A stretch of 64,000 nucleotides of DNA from Microbacterium sp. zg-B185 (GCF_030246885.1 NZ_CP126739.1:3410001-3474000), one strand, 5' to 3'; shown: positions 39,908-48,416, counted from the stretch's first letter. Notes: a model not told the origin generated them from the letters alone. A program made the numbers and translations.

Positions 39908-39941
39908 GATGGGGCGGGGCACCCTGGTGCCTCGCCCCATC
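39908..39941. terminator. hairpin terminator after the His-rich regulator gene
   Basis: GATGGGGCGGGGCACC pairs with GGTGCCTCGCCCCATC (one mismatch) 15 bp after the stop codon, followed by CGGCGTCTCTTATC. Confidence 0.7.
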
Positions 39942-40000
39942 GGCGTCTCTTATCGCTCAGCGACCCCACTCTCAACCCGTTGGGCTGCGCGACCGCCCCC

Positions 40001-40057
40001 GCGTTCCTCCTGCACGAGGCGACGGGTTCAGCCCGCAACCTCGTGCAGGAGGAACGC
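40001..40057. repeat. 19-bp perfect inverted repeat over the 3' end of the ZIP gene
   Basis: GCGTTCCTCCTGCACGAGG (40001-40019) is mirrored exactly at 40039-40057, which is the last coding part of the ZIP transporter (residues AFLLHE). The 19-base loop contains its stop codon. It could fold as a terminator on the minus-strand transcript; no T-run follows. Confidence 0.75.
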
Positions 40058-40792
40058 GGCAAGGAACCCGAGCGTCGCCCACAGACCGGTGAGCGTCCGC
40101 TGCTTTTCGAAGGCCTCGGGAATCATGGTGTTGCAGATCATCGCAAGCAGCCCTCCCGCGGCGATCGCGATGACGAATGCGATGAACGCGTCGGATGCGG
40201 GCTGGAACGCGAGGTAGCCCAGCAGCGTCGCGACGACCGTGATGAGCGCGATGCCACCCCACAGCAGCGCGACTCTGCGTGCGCTGGAGCCGCCCCTCTT
40301 GAGAGCGGCGGTGGACCCGAGCCCTTCCGGGAAATTGCTGATCGCGACGGCGACGACGATCGGGATGCTGATGCCGCCGCCGTGCAGCACCGCCAGTCCC
40401 ATGACGATCGATTCTGGGATGCCGTCGATCAGGGCGCCGATCGCGATCGCCGCGCCCGTCCCGCTCGCGAATCGCGCGGTGCTGCGCCGGTCCACGATGT
40501 TCGCCGGAGCACCCGTCGCAGGCTGAGAGGGCCGAGACACGAGCCAGTCCGCCACGATATACAGGAGCGCCCCGACCAGCAGCCCTCCCGCCGTCGGTCC
40601 GACCCCGCCGTCCGACACCGCTTGGTCGACGAGTTCAAATGCCACGGTCGCGATGAGCACGCCGGCGCCGAGCGCCAGGATGCCGGCCACGACCCGCTGC
40701 GGGATGTCGACGAACCACGCGATCGCTGCGCCCAGCAGGAGTGTGGCGGCTGCGATGAGTCCGCTCAGCGCGGCCAACCAGACGCCGGTCAT
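40028..40792 (-). CDS. ZIP family metal transporter
   Basis: The 254-residue membrane protein has eight helices. It carries the ZIP core pair ALIDGIPESIVMGLAV (helix 4) and ISNFPEGLGSTAALK (helix 5), which form the metal site. The classic His residues of HNxPEG are Asp and Ser here, a variant seen in part of the family. It would move Zn2+, Fe2+ or Mn2+; direction and metal are not known. It sits beside two regulators with His-rich regions. Confidence 0.9.
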   Translation of the reverse strand: MTGVWLAALSGLIAAATLLLGAAIAWFVDIPQRVVAGILALGAGVLIATVAFELVDQAVSDGGVGPTAGGLLVGALLYIVADWLVSRPSQPATGAPANIVDRRSTARFASGTGAAIAIGALIDGIPESIVMGLAVLHGGGISIPIVVAVAISNFPEGLGSTAALKRGGSSARRVALLWGGIALITVVATLLGYLAFQPASDAFIAFVIAIAAGGLLAMICNTMIPEAFEKQRTLTGLWATLGFLAAFLLHEVAG

Positions 40793-40868
40793 GGCCTCAA
40801 CCTAAACCCAGCGGCGTGAGACCCGAGCAGGTCGTCCGTGCGGCGTCGTCCTCGCGGCGAGCATCGGC

Positions 40869-41474
40869 TCAGTGGCCGCGCGAACCCGCATCGCTCGATC
40901 CCACGTCGGTGCGGTGGAAGTTCTGGAACGAGCGGGATGCCGTCGGCCCACGCTGTCCTTGATACCGATTGCCGTAGGGGCCGGAGCCGTACGGATTCTC
41001 GGTGGGCGAGGACAGCCGGAAGAAGCACAGCTGCCCGATCTTCATCCCCGGCCACAGCTTGATCGGCAGGGTCGCGACGTTCGAGAGTTCCAGTGTGACG
41101 TGGCCCGAGAAGCCGGGATCGATGAATCCCGCGGTGGAGTGGGTGAGCAGCCCGAGCCGCCCGAGCGAGGACTTCCCCTCCAACCGCGCGGCGATGTCGT
41201 CGGGCAGCGCGACCAGCTCGAAGGTGCTGCCCAGGACGAACTCGCCCGGGTGCAGGATGAACGGCTCCTCCGGCGCGGTCTCGATCAGGTGCGTCAGCTC
41301 GGGCTGATCCTCGGCCGGGTCGATGAACGGGTACTTGTGGTTGTCGAAGAGCCGGAAGTAGCGATCGAGCCGCACGTCCACGCTCGACGGCTGCACCATC
41401 CCCGGTTCCCAGGGCTCGAGCCCGATCCGGCCGGCGTCGATTTCGAGGCGGATGTCGCGGTCTGAGAGCAGCAC
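40869..41474 (-). CDS. dcd: dCTP deaminase
   Basis: The 201-residue enzyme deaminates dCTP to dUTP. It has [19 protein letters not shown] (near residues 25-43), FVLGSTFE, and the nucleotide-binding and catalytic block [36 protein letters not shown] (about residues 107-142), ending in the mobile tail with [11 protein letters not shown]. The GTG start gives a normal length. It stands alone, next to tRNA-Gly. Confidence 0.96.
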   Translation of the reverse strand: MLLSDRDIRLEIDAGRIGLEPWEPGMVQPSSVDVRLDRYFRLFDNHKYPFIDPAEDQPELTHLIETAPEEPFILHPGEFVLGSTFELVALPDDIAARLEGKSSLGRLGLLTHSTAGFIDPGFSGHVTLELSNVATLPIKLWPGMKIGQLCFFRLSSPTENPYGSGPYGNRYQGQRGPTASRSFQNFHRTDVGSSDAGSRGH

Positions 41475-41496
41475 GCCGCAAGCCTAGCGGCGCCAT

Positions 41497-41600
41497 GGTG
41501 GACCACAATTCCTGCCATCCGAACGCGGAACGCGCAGCAGGCCCAGCCGTCACGCCGAGCCCGGACAGTGCCTATCCGAAGTGCAGGAATCATGCGCCGC
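41497..41600. repeat. dispersed inverted-repeat element, copy 3 (degenerate)
   Basis: The right arm GTGCAGGAATCATGCGCCGC (41581-41600) matches copies 1 and 2 closely. The left arm around ACCACAATTCCTGCC is more diverged. It lies between dcd and tRNA-Gly. Confidence 0.6.
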
Positions 41601-41653
41601 GTGGGTCCTCGCGGGCGTCTCTGTTATCCTGTCCAGGCGCCGAAAGGTCGTCC

Positions 41654-41727
41654 GGGGATGTAGTTCAATGGCAGAACTTCAGCTTCCCAAGCTGATAGCG
41701 CGGGTTCGATTCCCGTCATCCCCTCCA
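41654..41727 (+). tRNA. tRNA-Gly (anticodon CCC)
   Basis: The acceptor stem GGGGATG/CATCCCC, D-arm TAGTTCAATGGCAGA, anticodon loop TTCCCAA (anticodon CCC) and T-arm GGGTTCGATTCCC are all visible. CCA is encoded at 41725-41727. It decodes GGG. Gene content changes just after its 3' end, which suits a tRNA used as an integration site. Confidence 0.95.
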
Positions 41728-42353
41728 CGTGTTAGTTCTCAGGACAGGTGAGACTTTCTCACCGTTCATGAGACAGGTTGCGTCCCGCCGCAGTTCCGAG
41801 GCGCCGGAAGCCGTCGATTCGATCTCCTTTGCCCCCTGCGCCGATGCGCTCTACAGCGGGTCAGCAATTGAGAACCGAACGCTCAGATCCCCTGAGCCCG
41901 CGCGCGACGCTCGATCGGTTCTGCGGCAGCCCGCAGTGCCACTTCTTCGCGCAGTTTGAATCCGCTCGAGATCCGCTTGGCTCCGCGTCGACGCCGACGT
42001 CGAGATGCACCCGAGGACGCGTTCGCTCTATCGCGCCCTTGTTGAGATCAGCCGCGCCTCACTCTTCCGCCAGCGTTGACCCGCAAGATGGAGGCCCTCA
42101 CCGTCGAAGCCCTCCCGGGCGACCGCGAGAACGCTGGCGGCGCGACAAAGGTCGGGCCGGGCTCGCCGTCGAAATGGAGCGATGCCCCTTCGGCATCGGG
42201 GCGACGACCAGGTCCCATCGTCCGTCACGATGAGATATTCAGCTGATCGCCAGCCACGGCTTCATCCGAACAATCTCAGCCGCGCAACGCGCTGCCTCAC
42301 AGAGCGACCGATCCTCGAGCGACGAGTCTTCCGGCACCTTCCCTCGCCACGAC
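41728..42353. other. non-coding stretch after tRNA-Gly
   Basis: No frame in this 626-bp stretch has a recognisable protein or a plausible ribosome site. It shows no clear repeat of the tRNA end and no recognisable integrase. I see nothing that I can name; it is likely the edge of an acquired region. Confidence 0.5.
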
Positions 42354-42767
42354 CTACTGATGCTCGACGGCCCGGAACAATCCTCGTTCTTCGCATTCGA
42401 GCCGTCCGGTGTCAAGACCCCGCTGCAGCCCATCGGCCAGCCGCGCCGAGACACCGACGGTGAGACGCTTGCCACCGAACAGGGCCAGCGCCTGGCGTTT
42501 GAGCTCGTCCTCGCTCATTCCGCCCCCGAGCTCGGCGACGACAGCCATAGCGTTGGCGATCTCCTCGAGCGGCACGTGGTCGAGGTTGCGCCCGTCGCCG
42601 GGCTGACTGCGGCGGACCTCGCGCCAATCCAGCGGATCGATGCCGGTCGGCCAGGCACACGTCTTGTCGGTCGTACGCAGGTACTCGTACGGCAGGCATC
42701 GATACCATGACGCAATGTCGACGCTGCCGCGGGACAGGCAAGCTGTCCGACGAATTCGTTCGATCAC
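42354..42767 (-). pseudogene. C-terminal remnant of a DUF3320/DUF4011-type helicase
   Basis: The frame encodes about 115 recognisable residues: DWREVRRSQPGDGRNLDHVPLEEIANAMAVVAELGGGMSEDELKRQALALFGGKRLTVGVSARLADGL. This is the C-terminal DUF3320 domain found at the end of very large superfamily-1 helicase/nuclease proteins involved in defence-like loci. Everything before it (more than a thousand residues in relatives) is missing, so this is a leftover 3' end. Confidence 0.65.
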
Positions 42768-43396
42768 TTCCTAGGTGGGCGTGAGTGCTGTCGCCTGCGT
42801 AGGCGTAGACATCCGTGCGGCGGTCTCGGCTGGAGCGAAACTCGTCCGATCCGCACGCTGCGGATTTCATTCCACCCGGTGGCACTCCACAGTGGGTGAA
42901 TTCCGGCGGCGGGACGAAGCAACAGTGGGAGCATTGGGTGTCCAGCACCGTCAAACCAGTATTTGCGCTGCCTCCGCAGGCTGCAGAAGTGCTCGATCAG
43001 GGCGTCGGTATTGACCCGCGGCCACAGTTTGGATAGCGATCGGAGTCGGCGAGCCTATGGGCGCGTCGGCGACTGCGAGCGACCGTGAGATGAAGGGCCG
43101 TACCCCAGACTGGGACCGCGGGCGTGCCCAGGCTCTACGGCCGCGTACGTACCCGCCGCGGGAGAGCCTGGTCCCGCGGCGTTGCGCATGCCCAGGGTGT
43201 CGGCCGAGCCGAAGCGCTTCGTGAAGTGGTCCTCCAGCGCGGGCGTCAGCGCGCCCTCGAGATCGGCGATGGCTCGTCCGGCGCGGATCCGGACGGCGAG
43301 GTCGTGCACGGCGCGGACACGCCCGCCCCGGCCGTGGCGTCGACGTGGACGCTCGCGCCGTCAACGGTGAGTGTTTAACCGCTCGTCGTCTTGCTC
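42768..43396. other. gap without intact genes
   Basis: A 629-bp stretch. On the minus strand 43055-43309 has codon use like a coding sequence (LEGALTPALEDHFTKRFGSAD) but no start, family match or matching upstream part. I see nothing else that I can name. Confidence 0.4.
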
Positions 43397-43543
43397 GTGC
43401 GGCGAATGCAGGCGCTCCTCGTGCCCGCACTCCAGGAGCGGGGGTACTTCCAGACCGACTACGCGGGCGACACGTTCCGCGAGCGATCCGGGCTCGCGCT
43501 GACGCAGGCAGAGCTCGAGGCGCTGCGCGCACCGTACACGTGA
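43397..43543 (+). pseudogene. 3' remnant of an NtaA-type flavin monooxygenase
   Basis: The 48 codons (VRRMQALLVPALQERGYFQTDYAGDTFRERSG...) match the C-terminal ends of both intact monooxygenases of this region (LLVPALQERGYFHEEYSGSTLRES and LLVPLLQERGYFQHDYRGDTFRER). No 5' part is present. A third monooxygenase copy once stood here; its loss by deletion is inferred. Confidence 0.85.
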
Positions 43544-43554
43544 CCCTTTAAGGG

Positions 43555-43587
43555 GGATGGAGCGGGCGCGCCGCGCCCGCTCCATCC
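43555..43587. terminator. bidirectional terminator hairpin
   Basis: A perfect 14-bp stem (GGATGGAGCGGGCG / CGCCCGCTCCATCC) with loop CGCCG lies between the convergent monooxygenase remnant and the intact monooxygenase gene; CGTTCTC follows on the plus strand. Confidence 0.8.
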
Positions 43588-43591
43588 GTTC

Positions 43592-44905
43592 TCATTGCCA
43601 GACGGGCCGTGGGAGCGCGAGGCTTTCGCGGAGAGTGCTGCCGGAGTACTCTTCGTGGAAGTACCCGCGCTCCTGCAGCGCGGGGACGAGGAGCGTCAGC
43701 ATCCGATCCATGCCCTCGGGCACGCTGGGCGGGTCGAGGTTGAACCCGTCGCAGAAGCCGGAGTCGAACCAGTCGATCATCGCCTGCGCGACGTCGTCGA
43801 CCGATCCCACGAGGATGCGGTGGCCGCCCGCGCGGGCGAAGCCGATGACGAGCTCGCGAAGCGTCTTGCCTTCGCGGGCCTGAGCGCGGAGGACGTCGAC
43901 GCGCGAGCTGTTGCCGCCCCCGGCGATGAACCGCTCCTCAGGAACGGTCTCGTGAGGGTCGAGCCCCTCGAGGTCGGCGCCCATGGCGGAAGAGAGCCGG
44001 CGCCGGCCGGCATCCATGTCGATCCAGCTGGCGAGCTCCTGCGAGAGCTCCTCCGCCTCTTTCGCCGTCGACGCCACGATCGGCACAACGCCCGGGAGGA
44101 TCTTGAGCTGCTGCGGATCGCGGCCGGCCTCCTTCGCCATCGTCCGCATCTGCTCGGAGAACGCCTTCGCCGCGGCCGGGTTGGACTGCGCCGTGTAGAT
44201 GACGTCGGCCCGCGTCGCCCCGAGGCGCATGCCCGCCGGCGACTGCCCAGCCTGGAAGAGCACGGGGTGCCCCTGCGGCGGGCGGGGTGCGGTGAGGGCG
44301 CCGGCGACGTCGTAGAACTCGCCGTGGTGGTCGATGTCGCGGATGCGGGACAGCTCGGCCCACTGTCCGCTCTTCCTGTCGTTGAGCACCGCGTCGTCGG
44401 CCCAGCTGTCCCAGAGGGCCGTGACGACGTCGACGAACTCCGTGGCACGGCGATAGCGGTCCTCGGGCTTCGGCATCTCGGCCATCCCGAAGTTCTGGTA
44501 ACCCCCGAACAGCGACGTGACGACGTTCCAGCCGACCCGGCCGCCGCTCAGGTGGTCGAGCCCCGAGAACTGGCGCGCGGCGTTGTACGGCTCGAAGAAG
44601 GTCGTCGAGAGCGATCCGACGAGACCGATGCGCGATGTCGCGCCGATGAGCGCTCCGATCGCGCTGATGGGCTCGTACAGTCCGGTGTTGCGGATGTTGT
44701 TGTCGCGGATCGTGCCGACATCGACGCTGTCGCCGAAGAAGACGGCGTGAATCTTCGCCGCTTCGGCGGCGGCCGCCATATCGGTGATCAGGCCGAGCCC
44801 CGGGAGCTCGTCGGAACGGCTGCGCGGAGCGCGCCAGCTGTCTATCTGAAACCCGGTCGTGAGCATGAACATCGTCAAGATCATCTGATCGCTTCGTCGC
44901 CCCAT
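43592..44905 (-). CDS. FMNH2-dependent monooxygenase, NtaA/SnaA/DszA family (LLM class), copy 1
   Basis: The 437-residue flavin monooxygenase of the bacterial-luciferase-like superfamily has ILTMFMLTTGFQIDSWRAP at the start, ISAIGALIGATSRIGLVGSLSTTFFEPYNAARQF, GLDHLSGGRVGWNVVTSLF and QAGQSPAGMRLGATRADVIY. This is the NtaA/DszA branch, which oxidises C-N or C-S bonds of small organic compounds using reduced flavin from a partner reductase. AGAAGGG lies six bases before the ATG. A MarR gene is 90 bp upstream on the same strand. Substrate unknown. Confidence 0.93.
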   Translation of the reverse strand: MGRRSDQMILTMFMLTTGFQIDSWRAPRSRSDELPGLGLITDMAAAAEAAKIHAVFFGDSVDVGTIRDNNIRNTGLYEPISAIGALIGATSRIGLVGSLSTTFFEPYNAARQFSGLDHLSGGRVGWNVVTSLFGGYQNFGMAEMPKPEDRYRRATEFVDVVTALWDSWADDAVLNDRKSGQWAELSRIRDIDHHGEFYDVAGALTAPRPPQGHPVLFQAGQSPAGMRLGATRADVIYTAQSNPAAAKAFSEQMRTMAKEAGRDPQQLKILPGVVPIVASTAKEAEELSQELASWIDMDAGRRRLSSAMGADLEGLDPHETVPEERFIAGGGNSSRVDVLRAQAREGKTLRELVIGFARAGGHRILVGSVDDVAQAMIDWFDSGFCDGFNLDPPSVPEGMDRMLTLLVPALQERGYFHEEYSGSTLRESLALPRPVWQ

Positions 44906-44995
44906 CGCAGACCCTTCTGATCGCGCAGATCAATCGCCCCATCGATATTGGTAACGAATGTTAGCATCTGCGCGCGGTCTGTCTACCAGCGCCTT

Positions 44996-45439
44996 CTACA
45001 ACTCATCCGCCAGGGCGATCAGACGCTCCAGCATCTCTGCGAAACGGCTCTCCTCATCGTCACTCAGCGCCCCCATGATCGCGCCGATCGACTGGGCCGC
45101 GGACGGCGCGAACCGGTCGAAGCAGGCCCGGCCCGAGGGCGTCGCTCGAAGAAGCATCCGTCGCGAGTCGGCGGGGTCCGGGGCTCCGGTGACGAGATCC
45201 TTCTCGCGGAGGGCCGCGACGGACCGGCTCACGGTCATCGCAATGAGCCCGGTGGCCGCAGACACCCGCGTCACGGTGGTCCCCGGATCCTGCACGATCC
45301 GGACGAAGACCCGCCACTCGGTCAGCGACAGTCCGACCTGCGCGGCGTGATCGCGCACGTACGGCCTCCCCAGGAGCTGGCTAAGCCTGTTAATCTGCGC
45401 CGCAAGCCGCAGCGCGCGCTCCTCGGACTCGCTGATCAT
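44996..45439 (-). CDS. MarR family transcriptional regulator
   Basis: The 147-residue product has a typical MarR layout: INRLSQLLGRPYVRDHAAQVGLSLTEWRVFVRIVQDPGTTVTRVSAATGLIAMTVSRSVAALREKDLVTGAPDPADSRRMLLRATPSG. The winged helix lies in the middle and the ends form the dimer. The ATG has GGGGAG five bases upstream. It is transcribed towards monooxygenase 1 and away from monooxygenase 2; TAAC-GAAT-GTTA at 44951-44962 may be one of its sites. Confidence 0.9.
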   Translation of the reverse strand: MISESEERALRLAAQINRLSQLLGRPYVRDHAAQVGLSLTEWRVFVRIVQDPGTTVTRVSAATGLIAMTVSRSVAALREKDLVTGAPDPADSRRMLLRATPSGRACFDRFAPSAAQSIGAIMGALSDDEESRFAEMLERLIALADEL

Positions 45440-45519
45440 TCGCACTCCCCGGCCCGGCACGTGCGCGGACACTACACACTGTCTACCGGACCGCGAGTCC
45501 CCAGGGCACACGGCAGCAG

Positions 45520-45534
45520 TTCCGTTTGACGGAA
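45520..45534. promoter_or_regulatory. TTCCG-N5-CGGAA operator, site 1
   Basis: TTCCGTTTGACGGAA, in the divergent control region of the MarR gene and monooxygenase 2, 135 bp before the latter's start. First of seven like sites in 10 kb. Confidence 0.75.
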
Positions 45535-45668
45535 AACAACACCACCGATCGCGGGGTTCCGCGCAAACGTGATACAGAACGACAAACGCCGACAGTGGCA
45601 CGTCGAGATCGTGCCGCCCGGCGCGCGTGAGCGCACCCAGGTCCGCACAGGGAAAGGGCTCCCCTTCA

Positions 45669-46988
45669 ATGGCAACGAATCAACCACGGCAGATGGCGCT
45701 GACCATGTTCATGCTGCCCTTCGGGTACCACTACGATGCGTGGAGGCTGCCGCACAGCCGATCCGATGAGGTCGCGCGGTTCTCCTTCATCCGCGACATG
45801 GCGCTCGCGGCCGAGGAGGCGAAGCTCCACGCCGTTTTCTTCGCAGACTCGAACGACCCCAAGGGGCTGCAGATCAGCGACACGCGCTCGGCAACGGTGT
45901 ACGAGCCCGTCTCGACGATCGGGGCTCTGTCGGCGGTGACCTCGCGGATCGGGATGATCGGCACGGCGTCGACGACGTACTCCCAGCCGTACTCGGTCGC
46001 CCGGCAGTTCGCGGGGCTAGACCTGCTCAGCGACGGACGCGTCGGCTGGAACGTCGTCACGTCGTTCGGCGCGGCGGCGAACTTCAGCATGGACAAGCTC
46101 CCCCCGCCCGAGTATCGGTACCGGCGCGGCGCGGAGTTCGTCGAGGTCGTCAAGAAACTGTGGGACAGCTGGGACGACGACGCCCTGGTCAACGACCGCG
46201 AACGCGGGCTGTGGGCCGATCCCGAGCGGCTCCACGAGATCGACCACGTCGGCGAGTTCTTCAGCGTCAAGGGTCCCCTCAACATGCCGCGGCCCCCTCA
46301 GGGTCACCCTGTCATCGTGCAGGCCGGACAGTCGTCGCACGGCATCGAGTTCGGCGCGGCCATCGCGGACGCGATCTACACCGTTCAGCCCGACCTCGAG
46401 AAGTCGATCGAGTTCTACGCCGACATCAAGTCTCGTGTGCAGGCAAACGGCCGTGACCCCGAGAAGGTGAAGGTCCTGCCGGGCATCATGCCGATCCTCG
46501 GGGAGACTCGAGCGGATGCCGAGGCCCTCAGTCAGGAGCTGGCCGACGCCATTCGTATGGATGCCGGACGGCGCACCGTCTCGCGCGTGCTCGACGTCGA
46601 CGTGAGCGACCTCGAACTCACCGACTTCATCCCGCCCGAGCGGATGATCGACAACCCGGAGCGCATGGAGCGCTGGCGCCTGTTCCGCGACCTCGCGCTG
46701 GAGAAGAACCTGGGCGACCTCACTGTCCACATCGCGCGGTCGATGGGCCACCGATGGATGGTCGGGACGCCGGAGGAGGTCGCCGACAGCCTCATCGAGT
46801 GGTTCGACCGCCGGGCGTGCGACGGCTTCAACCTCAACCCGCCCAGCATCCCGGTGGCCATGCGGCGCATGTTCGACCTACTCGTGCCCCTGCTGCAGGA
46901 GCGCGGCTACTTCCAACACGACTACCGCGGTGACACGTTCCGCGAGCGGCTCGGCGTCGAGGTGAACCCGCGCGCGTACCGCCGCTGA
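45669..46988 (+). CDS. FMNH2-dependent monooxygenase, NtaA/SnaA/DszA family (LLM class), copy 2
   Basis: The 439-residue protein shares the full pattern of copy 1: MALTMFMLPFGYHYDAWRLP, LLSDGRVGWNVVTSFGAAANF, QAGQSSHGIEFGAAIADAIYT, ICARS-like MGHRWMVGTPEEVADSLIEWF and C-terminal LLQERGYFQHDYRGDTFRER. ATG 45669 is chosen because it starts directly before the conserved part; GTG 45627 upstream is possible. It lies divergent from the MarR gene and downstream of operator site 1. It needs reduced flavin, most likely from the flavin reductases at 47.1 and 48.5 kb. Confidence 0.92.
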   Translation: MATNQPRQMALTMFMLPFGYHYDAWRLPHSRSDEVARFSFIRDMALAAEEAKLHAVFFADSNDPKGLQISDTRSATVYEPVSTIGALSAVTSRIGMIGTASTTYSQPYSVARQFAGLDLLSDGRVGWNVVTSFGAAANFSMDKLPPPEYRYRRGAEFVEVVKKLWDSWDDDALVNDRERGLWADPERLHEIDHVGEFFSVKGPLNMPRPPQGHPVIVQAGQSSHGIEFGAAIADAIYTVQPDLEKSIEFYADIKSRVQANGRDPEKVKVLPGIMPILGETRADAEALSQELADAIRMDAGRRTVSRVLDVDVSDLELTDFIPPERMIDNPERMERWRLFRDLALEKNLGDLTVHIARSMGHRWMVGTPEEVADSLIEWFDRRACDGFNLNPPSIPVAMRRMFDLLVPLLQERGYFQHDYRGDTFRERLGVEVNPRAYRR

Positions 46989-46996
46989 CCCCTTCT

Positions 46997-47035
46997 ATAC
47001 GGAAGGCGATTTACGAATCTCGTAGATCGCCTTCC
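46997..47035. terminator. strong hairpin terminator
   Basis: An 18-bp stem with one mismatch (outer arm ACGGAAGGCGAT / ATCGCCTTCCGT) around the loop ATC lies 9 bp after the monooxygenase 2 stop and 41 bp before the end of the convergent flavin reductase gene. Confidence 0.8.
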
Positions 47036-47075
47036 GTGTGTCTGAGCGCCTCAGCTCTCCGGCCGCGAGCCCCTG

Positions 47076-48263
47076 TTACGAGGCGCCGGCGAGGGTGAGG
47101 AACCGCTCGCGCAGCACCGCGCTCGCCTCGTCGGCGAACGCCACGAACGACGAGCCGCACGCGAGAATCTCGGTTCCCGTCATCGAGCGAGTGGGATAGA
47201 TGAGAAGCCGCAGCGACAGCTCCGGCGGGGCAAGCTCCGAGGTCACGAGGGGCGCGGTGAAGCCGATGACGTGATAGCGGTCGCCCGCGACGAGATCGTC
47301 GATCCCCTCATGGTGCGCGTCGATCATGTGACGGGTGACCGCGGCGTGCCGCGACCGGATCGCACTCGGGTCATCCGCCTGATCCCCGGTCTCCCAGGAG
47401 TCCGTCTCGGCGTCGGGCATGAGGTTCACTCCCCAGCCCCGCGTGCGGACATCCTCGAGCCGTCGTCGCAATGCCTCGCGCTCAGCGGGGGTCGCCCCGA
47501 CAGCCTTGTCGATCCAGACCTGCTGATCCTGCTCGTCGGCCCAGGCGACATACTGAGCGCCGATCGGAGGCGCGATCGGGTAGCGGGTACCGAGCGGAGT
47601 GATCTGGGCGGCCGAGGCCTCCGTCGCCGTCGCGATCGCGACGGAATCGCCGGAGATCCGCGCGAAGACGGTGATCTCACCCCCGAACTGAGACGCGCCC
47701 CGCTCGAGGTCGGCTCGCAGCGCCTGCGCGTGCGAGACCGCACCCGCGAGGCCCCGACCATCCGGCACTACGAAGGACTTCGCGGCGAACTCGCCGTAGC
47801 CCCCACGGAAGAACACGAGCGGCGTCGTCGGACGCAGCGTCCGCAGGTTCTCGACGAGACCCAGGACGATGTAATGGTCGCCGGCCTCCAGGATCGAGTG
47901 GCGTGCGCATTCGACGGTCGCGACGACGTCGCGAAGGACGGGGTTGCCCCACTCCGTGCGGTCCCAGGCCTCGGCATCCATCTTCGTGCGATCCGACCGC
48001 GCGAGCCGACGAACGAGCTCCTCCTGGTCGTGCGCGACGATGTTCACGACGAAGCTGTCCTGGTCGCGCAGCTCGGCGAACGTGGACGAGGACTTCATCG
48101 GAAGGAACGCGACCAGCGGCGGGTCAAGCGACACCGAGGTGAAAGTGCCGACCACCATGGCGAGAGCCTGGCCGTCCGGCGCGAGGCCGGTAATCACCGA
48201 GACACCCGTCGGATAGTTGCCCAGTACGTCGCGAAGTCGCTGCGGATCAGTGACGGTGGTCAT
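47076..48263 (-). CDS. flavin reductase with C-terminal IclR-effector-like domain
   Basis: The first 170 residues are a DIM6/NTAB flavin reductase: RDVLGNYPTGVSVITGLAPDGQALAMVVGTFTSVSLDPPLVAFLPMKSSSTFAELRD, followed by FVVNIVAHDQEELVRRLAR and DHYIVLGLVENL. It would supply reduced FMN to the NtaA-type monooxygenases. The next 220 residues are not part of that family; GTRYPIAPPIGAQYVAWAD and IVDEADRG-like spacing resemble the ligand-binding domain of IclR regulators. The start is ATG 48263; ATG 48275 also fits. A 9-bp VNTR lies just upstream. Confidence 0.88.
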   Translation of the reverse strand: MTTVTDPQRLRDVLGNYPTGVSVITGLAPDGQALAMVVGTFTSVSLDPPLVAFLPMKSSSTFAELRDQDSFVVNIVAHDQEELVRRLARSDRTKMDAEAWDRTEWGNPVLRDVVATVECARHSILEAGDHYIVLGLVENLRTLRPTTPLVFFRGGYGEFAAKSFVVPDGRGLAGAVSHAQALRADLERGASQFGGEITVFARISGDSVAIATATEASAAQITPLGTRYPIAPPIGAQYVAWADEQDQQVWIDKAVGATPAEREALRRRLEDVRTRGWGVNLMPDAETDSWETGDQADDPSAIRSRHAAVTRHMIDAHHEGIDDLVAGDRYHVIGFTAPLVTSELAPPELSLRLLIYPTRSMTGTEILACGSSFVAFADEASAVLRERFLTLAGAS

Positions 48264-48283
48264 TCGGCGTTCCATCCTCCTGC

Positions 48284-48363
48284 TGTCCGGGGTGTCCGGG
48301 GTGTCCGGGGTGTCCGGGGTGTCCGGGGTGTCCGGGGTGTCCGGGGTGTCCGGGGTGTCCGGG
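48284..48363. repeat. 9-bp tandem repeat (VNTR), almost nine copies
   Basis: Eight full copies and one partial copy of TGTCCGGGG run without interruption. They lie 21 bp before the flavin reductase start, between it and operator site 2. On the minus strand the triplets would read Pro-Asp-Thr, but no start codon suits a longer protein. Confidence 0.95.
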
Positions 48364-48401
48364 CCAGCGTATGGGGGCGCCCCGGCACCCGTCCGAGCGC
48401 C

Positions 48402-48416
48402 TTCCGCGCCACGGAA
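48402..48416. promoter_or_regulatory. TTCCG-N5-CGGAA operator, site 2
   Basis: TTCCGCGCCACGGAA, 139 bp before the flavin reductase start; identical in all 15 bases to site 4. Confidence 0.8.

Noticed and set aside
43055..43309. An 84-codon minus-strand frame with coding-like sequence
   Set aside because: No start, family or continuing sequence could be supported; noted only as part of the gap.
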